DNA from: JAYZVT01 sp050248375
GTDB lineage: Bacteria > Pseudomonadota > Alphaproteobacteria > Rhizobiales > Methyloligellaceae
DNA length: 19,229 nt
Direction of reading: 5' to 3'
Assembly: GCA_050248375.1 (NCBI GenBank)
Contig: JBFWSL010000035.1
Coordinates: forward strand, 1 to 19,229
The notes beneath the pieces were generated by a model that had not been told where the DNA came from, did no database searches, and saw nothing but the letters and a program-made list of their open reading frames with translations. Positions 17,063 through 19,229 of this stretch are shown here, in pieces (position 1 is the first letter of the stretch; the number at the start of each line of letters is the position of its first letter). A program made the translations under genes and the position numbers.

Positions 17063-19171
17063 ATGATCGACGGCTGGACAGTTATCACCGCCGCCTTCAC
17101 CTATCTGGGCTTCCTGTTCGCGGTGGCCTATTTCGGCGACCGCCAGGCGCGGCTGAAACCGCATGTGGGCGGCCGGCCGGCGATCTACGCTCTCTCGCTG
17201 GCGGTCTACTGTACGTCGTGGACCTTCTTCGGCAGCGTCGGCCTCTCGGCGACCACCGGCCTCGACTTCCTTCCGGTCTATCTCGGTCCGATCATCATGA
17301 TCGGCGCGTGCTGGCCGCTGATCCGGCGTATCGTGCATCTCTCCAAGACGCAGAACATCACCTCGATCGCCGACTTCATCGCGGCACGTTACGGCAAGAG
17401 CCTGACGCTGGCCGCCATCGTGACCGTCATCGCGGTGGCGGGAACGATTCCCTACATCGCCCTGCAACTGAAGGCCGTGTCGCTGTCGGTCACCACCCTG
17501 CTGGGGCCGGTCAACGTGTCGACGCCGGCGCTGCTCGACAATGGCGCGCCGGCCGACCTCGCCTTCATCATCGCGGTGACCATGGCGGCCTTCGCGGTGC
17601 TGTTCGGAACGCGCCACATCGACGCCACCGAGCACCAGGAAGGCCTGATGCTCGCCATCGCGACGGAATCGGTGGTGAAGGTGGTCGCCTTCCTCGCCGT
17701 CGGCGCCTTCGTCACCTTCTACATATTCGACGGGTTCAACGACCTGCTCAGCCAGGCCATGGCGCATCCCGACGTTTCGCACCTGTTCGAGCGAGGCTTC
17801 AGCGGCGGCACGTGGCTGACCATCACGCTGCTGTCCTTCTTCTGCGCGATCCTGCTGCCGCGGCAGTTCCACGTGGCGGTGGTGGAGAACAACTCCGAGA
17901 GCGAGATCAAGCGCGCCGCCTGGCTGTTCCCGCTCTACCTCGTCGCCATCAACCTGTTCGTGGTGCCGATCGCCATCGGCGGGCTGCTGATCTTCCCCAA
18001 GGGATCGGTCGACGCCGACATGTTCGTTCTCGCGCTGCCGATGTCGGCAGGTTCGGACGCGCTGTCGCTGGCGGCCTTCATCGGCGGGCTGTCGGCTGCG
18101 ACCGCCATGGTGATCGTCGCCTCGGTGGCGCTCGCCATCATGATCTCCAACGACCTGGTGGTGCCGCTGCTGCTGCGGCGCGGACCGGTCGCGGCCACCG
18201 ACCGGGAGGACATGAGCGGGCTGCTGCTGAACATCCGCCGCTCGGCCATCTTCCTCGTGCTGGTTCTGGCCTATGTGTTCTACCGCATGGTGGGCGACAC
18301 GGTGGCGCTGGCCTCCATCGGGCTGCTGTCCTTCGCCGCCATCGCGCAATTCGCACCCGCCTTCTTCGGCGGCCTGATCTGGCGCCGGGCCACCGCGCGG
18401 GGCGCCATCGCCGGCATTCTCACCGGCTTCGGCATCTGGGGCTACACGCTGCTGCTGCCCTTCTTCGTCAAGTCGGGCTGGCTGCCGGAAGCCATCCTGC
18501 TGAACGGCCCGTTCGGACTGACCCTGCTCAGACCGCAGATGCTGTTCAACATGGAATTCGATCCGTTCACCCATGGCGTGGTCTGGAGCCTGCTGTTCAA
18601 CCTGCTGGCCTATGTGACCGTATCCCTCCTGCGCGAGCCGGAGCCCATCGAGCGGCTGCAGGCGAACGCCTTCATCCAGGACGAGCTCTCGCGTCCGCCC
18701 GCTCCGGCCTTCAGGCTGTGGCGCACCAGCATCACCGTGGCGGAGCTGCAGCGCACGGTGGCGCGCTATCTGGGAGAAGAACGCGCCGCGCGCTCCTTCG
18801 CGGAGTTCTCGGTGAGCACGGGCAACCATTGCGATCCCGAAGGCGAGGCGGATGTGCAGCATCTGCGCTTCGCCGAGCATCTTCTGGCCAGCGCCATCGG
18901 CGCCGCGTCCTCGCGGCTGGTGCTGTCCCTGCTACTGAGGCGGCGTTCGGTGGGCGTGAAGTCCGCGCTCAAGCTGCTCGACGATGCCTCCGAAGCCATC
19001 CAGTACAACCGCGACCTGCTGCAATCGGCGCTCGATCAGGTGCGCCAGGGCATCTCGGTGTTCGACCGCGACATGCGGCTGATCTGCTGGAACCGCCAGT
19101 TCCGCGAAATCCTCGACCTGCCGCCCGAACTCGGCCGGGTCGGGGTGCCGCTGGTCGAGATCATCCGCTAG
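17063..19171 (+). CDS. SLC5 transporter-STAC-PAS sensor protein, ended by a probable premature TAG
   Basis: The visible 702 codons encode a sodium/solute-symporter (SLC5, PutP-like) domain with about 13 membrane helices (about 1-523). A STAC linker follows (about 551-630, FRLWRTSITVAELQRTVARYLGEE), then the start of a PAS domain (about 651 on, LDQVRQGISVFDRDMRLICWNRQFREILDLPP). In the known family (CbrA-like and alphaproteobacterial homologues) this architecture continues into further PAS, HisKA, HATPase and often receiver domains, making a hybrid sensor kinase that couples transport or substrate sensing to signalling. Here TAG at 19169-19171 stops translation inside PAS, yet the same frame continues with family-like residues. 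The ATG at 17063 follows GGGAGG by 11 bases, slightly long. As read, the kinase part would not be made. Confidence 0.85.
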   Translation: MIDGWTVITAAFTYLGFLFAVAYFGDRQARLKPHVGGRPAIYALSLAVYCTSWTFFGSVGLSATTGLDFLPVYLGPIIMIGACWPLIRRIVHLSKTQNITSIADFIAARYGKSLTLAAIVTVIAVAGTIPYIALQLKAVSLSVTTLLGPVNVSTPALLDNGAPADLAFIIAVTMAAFAVLFGTRHIDATEHQEGLMLAIATESVVKVVAFLAVGAFVTFYIFDGFNDLLSQAMAHPDVSHLFERGFSGGTWLTITLLSFFCAILLPRQFHVAVVENNSESEIKRAAWLFPLYLVAINLFVVPIAIGGLLIFPKGSVDADMFVLALPMSAGSDALSLAAFIGGLSAATAMVIVASVALAIMISNDLVVPLLLRRGPVAATDREDMSGLLLNIRRSAIFLVLVLAYVFYRMVGDTVALASIGLLSFAAIAQFAPAFFGGLIWRRATARGAIAGILTGFGIWGYTLLLPFFVKSGWLPEAILLNGPFGLTLLRPQMLFNMEFDPFTHGVVWSLLFNLLAYVTVSLLREPEPIERLQANAFIQDELSRPPAPAFRLWRTSITVAELQRTVARYLGEERAARSFAEFSVSTGNHCDPEGEADVQHLRFAEHLLASAIGAASSRLVLSLLLRRRSVGVKSALKLLDDASEAIQYNRDLLQSALDQVRQGISVFDRDMRLICWNRQFREILDLPPELGRVGVPLVEIIR

Positions 19172-19229
19172 CTCGCCACCCGCGGCGACCTGGGACCCGG
19201 CCATGTCGAGGACATCATCAGCGACAGGG
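19172..19229 (+). pseudogene. In-frame continuation of the sensor kinase gene after the TAG (partial)
   Basis: The frame after the TAG reads LATRGDLGPGHVEDIISDR to the window edge. This matches what PAS-containing kinases of this family have after EIIR/EIVR (typically a RGxxGPGxVE segment). The gene is therefore continuous except for the stop, which most likely replaced a tyrosine or similar codon. It runs out of the window. Confidence 0.7.

Noticed and set aside
17054..18880. 608-codon open frame on the minus strand opposite the sensor gene
   Set aside because: It is antisense to a clear SLC5 domain. Its product is an Asp/Gly/His/Gln/Arg-rich low-complexity chain, typical of a shadow frame in GC-rich DNA.

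Overview
The window is GC-rich chromosomal DNA of an alphaproteobacterium, probably Hyphomicrobiales or a close relative. The main support is the conserved block murA - DUF2948 - hisD - UPF0262 - low-molecular-weight phosphatase - maf - yacG on the minus strand. A SitABCD-type manganese transporter with a Fur/Mur-like operator, TadE/TadG-like pilus proteins, and a long transporter-STAC-PAS sensor protein agree with this. I see no insertion sequence, phage gene, CRISPR array or rRNA.

Layout. 1-106: 5' half of a tRNA-Phe gene on the minus strand, with its promoter. 211-1611 (minus): OprB-type outer-membrane porin. It diverges from 1774-5348 (plus), a tightly overlapping sitABCD operon for Mn2+ (possibly Fe2+) import. 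The AT-rich gap between them holds two perfect palindromes that look like metal-regulator operators. 5422-5466: an imperfect palindromic repeat between the convergent sitD and yacG. 5479-10666 (minus): housekeeping block yacG, maf, LMW phosphatase, UPF0262, hisD, DUF2948 and murA. A 57-codon gene for a very basic protein lies upstream of murA (10773-10946). 10947-11096: divergent regulatory gap rich in TGCAC-type inverted repeats. 11097-13302 (plus): TadE-like and TadG-like proteins. 13403-13477: tRNA-Thr(GGT). 13574-15600 (minus): a two-gene unit for a TPR plus outer-membrane beta-barrel protein and a secreted FecR-domain protein. 15801-16400 (plus): exported histidine phosphatase. 16410-16829 (minus): mscL. 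17063 to the window end (plus): an SLC5/STAC/PAS sensor gene interrupted by an in-frame TAG at 19169.

How the parts work together. The porin and sitABCD plausibly form one metal-acquisition locus: outer-membrane channel, periplasmic binding protein, two inner-membrane permeases and one ATPase, under shared palindromic operators. The murA-yacG block is a conserved housekeeping neighbourhood covering peptidoglycan precursor synthesis, histidine synthesis, nucleotide sanitation and gyrase inhibition. The FecR and beta-barrel pair and the TadE/TadG pair are envelope or surface modules whose partner genes are not in this window. The points most worth a second look are the two-palindrome metal promoter shared with a porin, the nonsense codon in the sensor gene, the FecR/beta-barrel pair, and the TGCAC repeat cluster.
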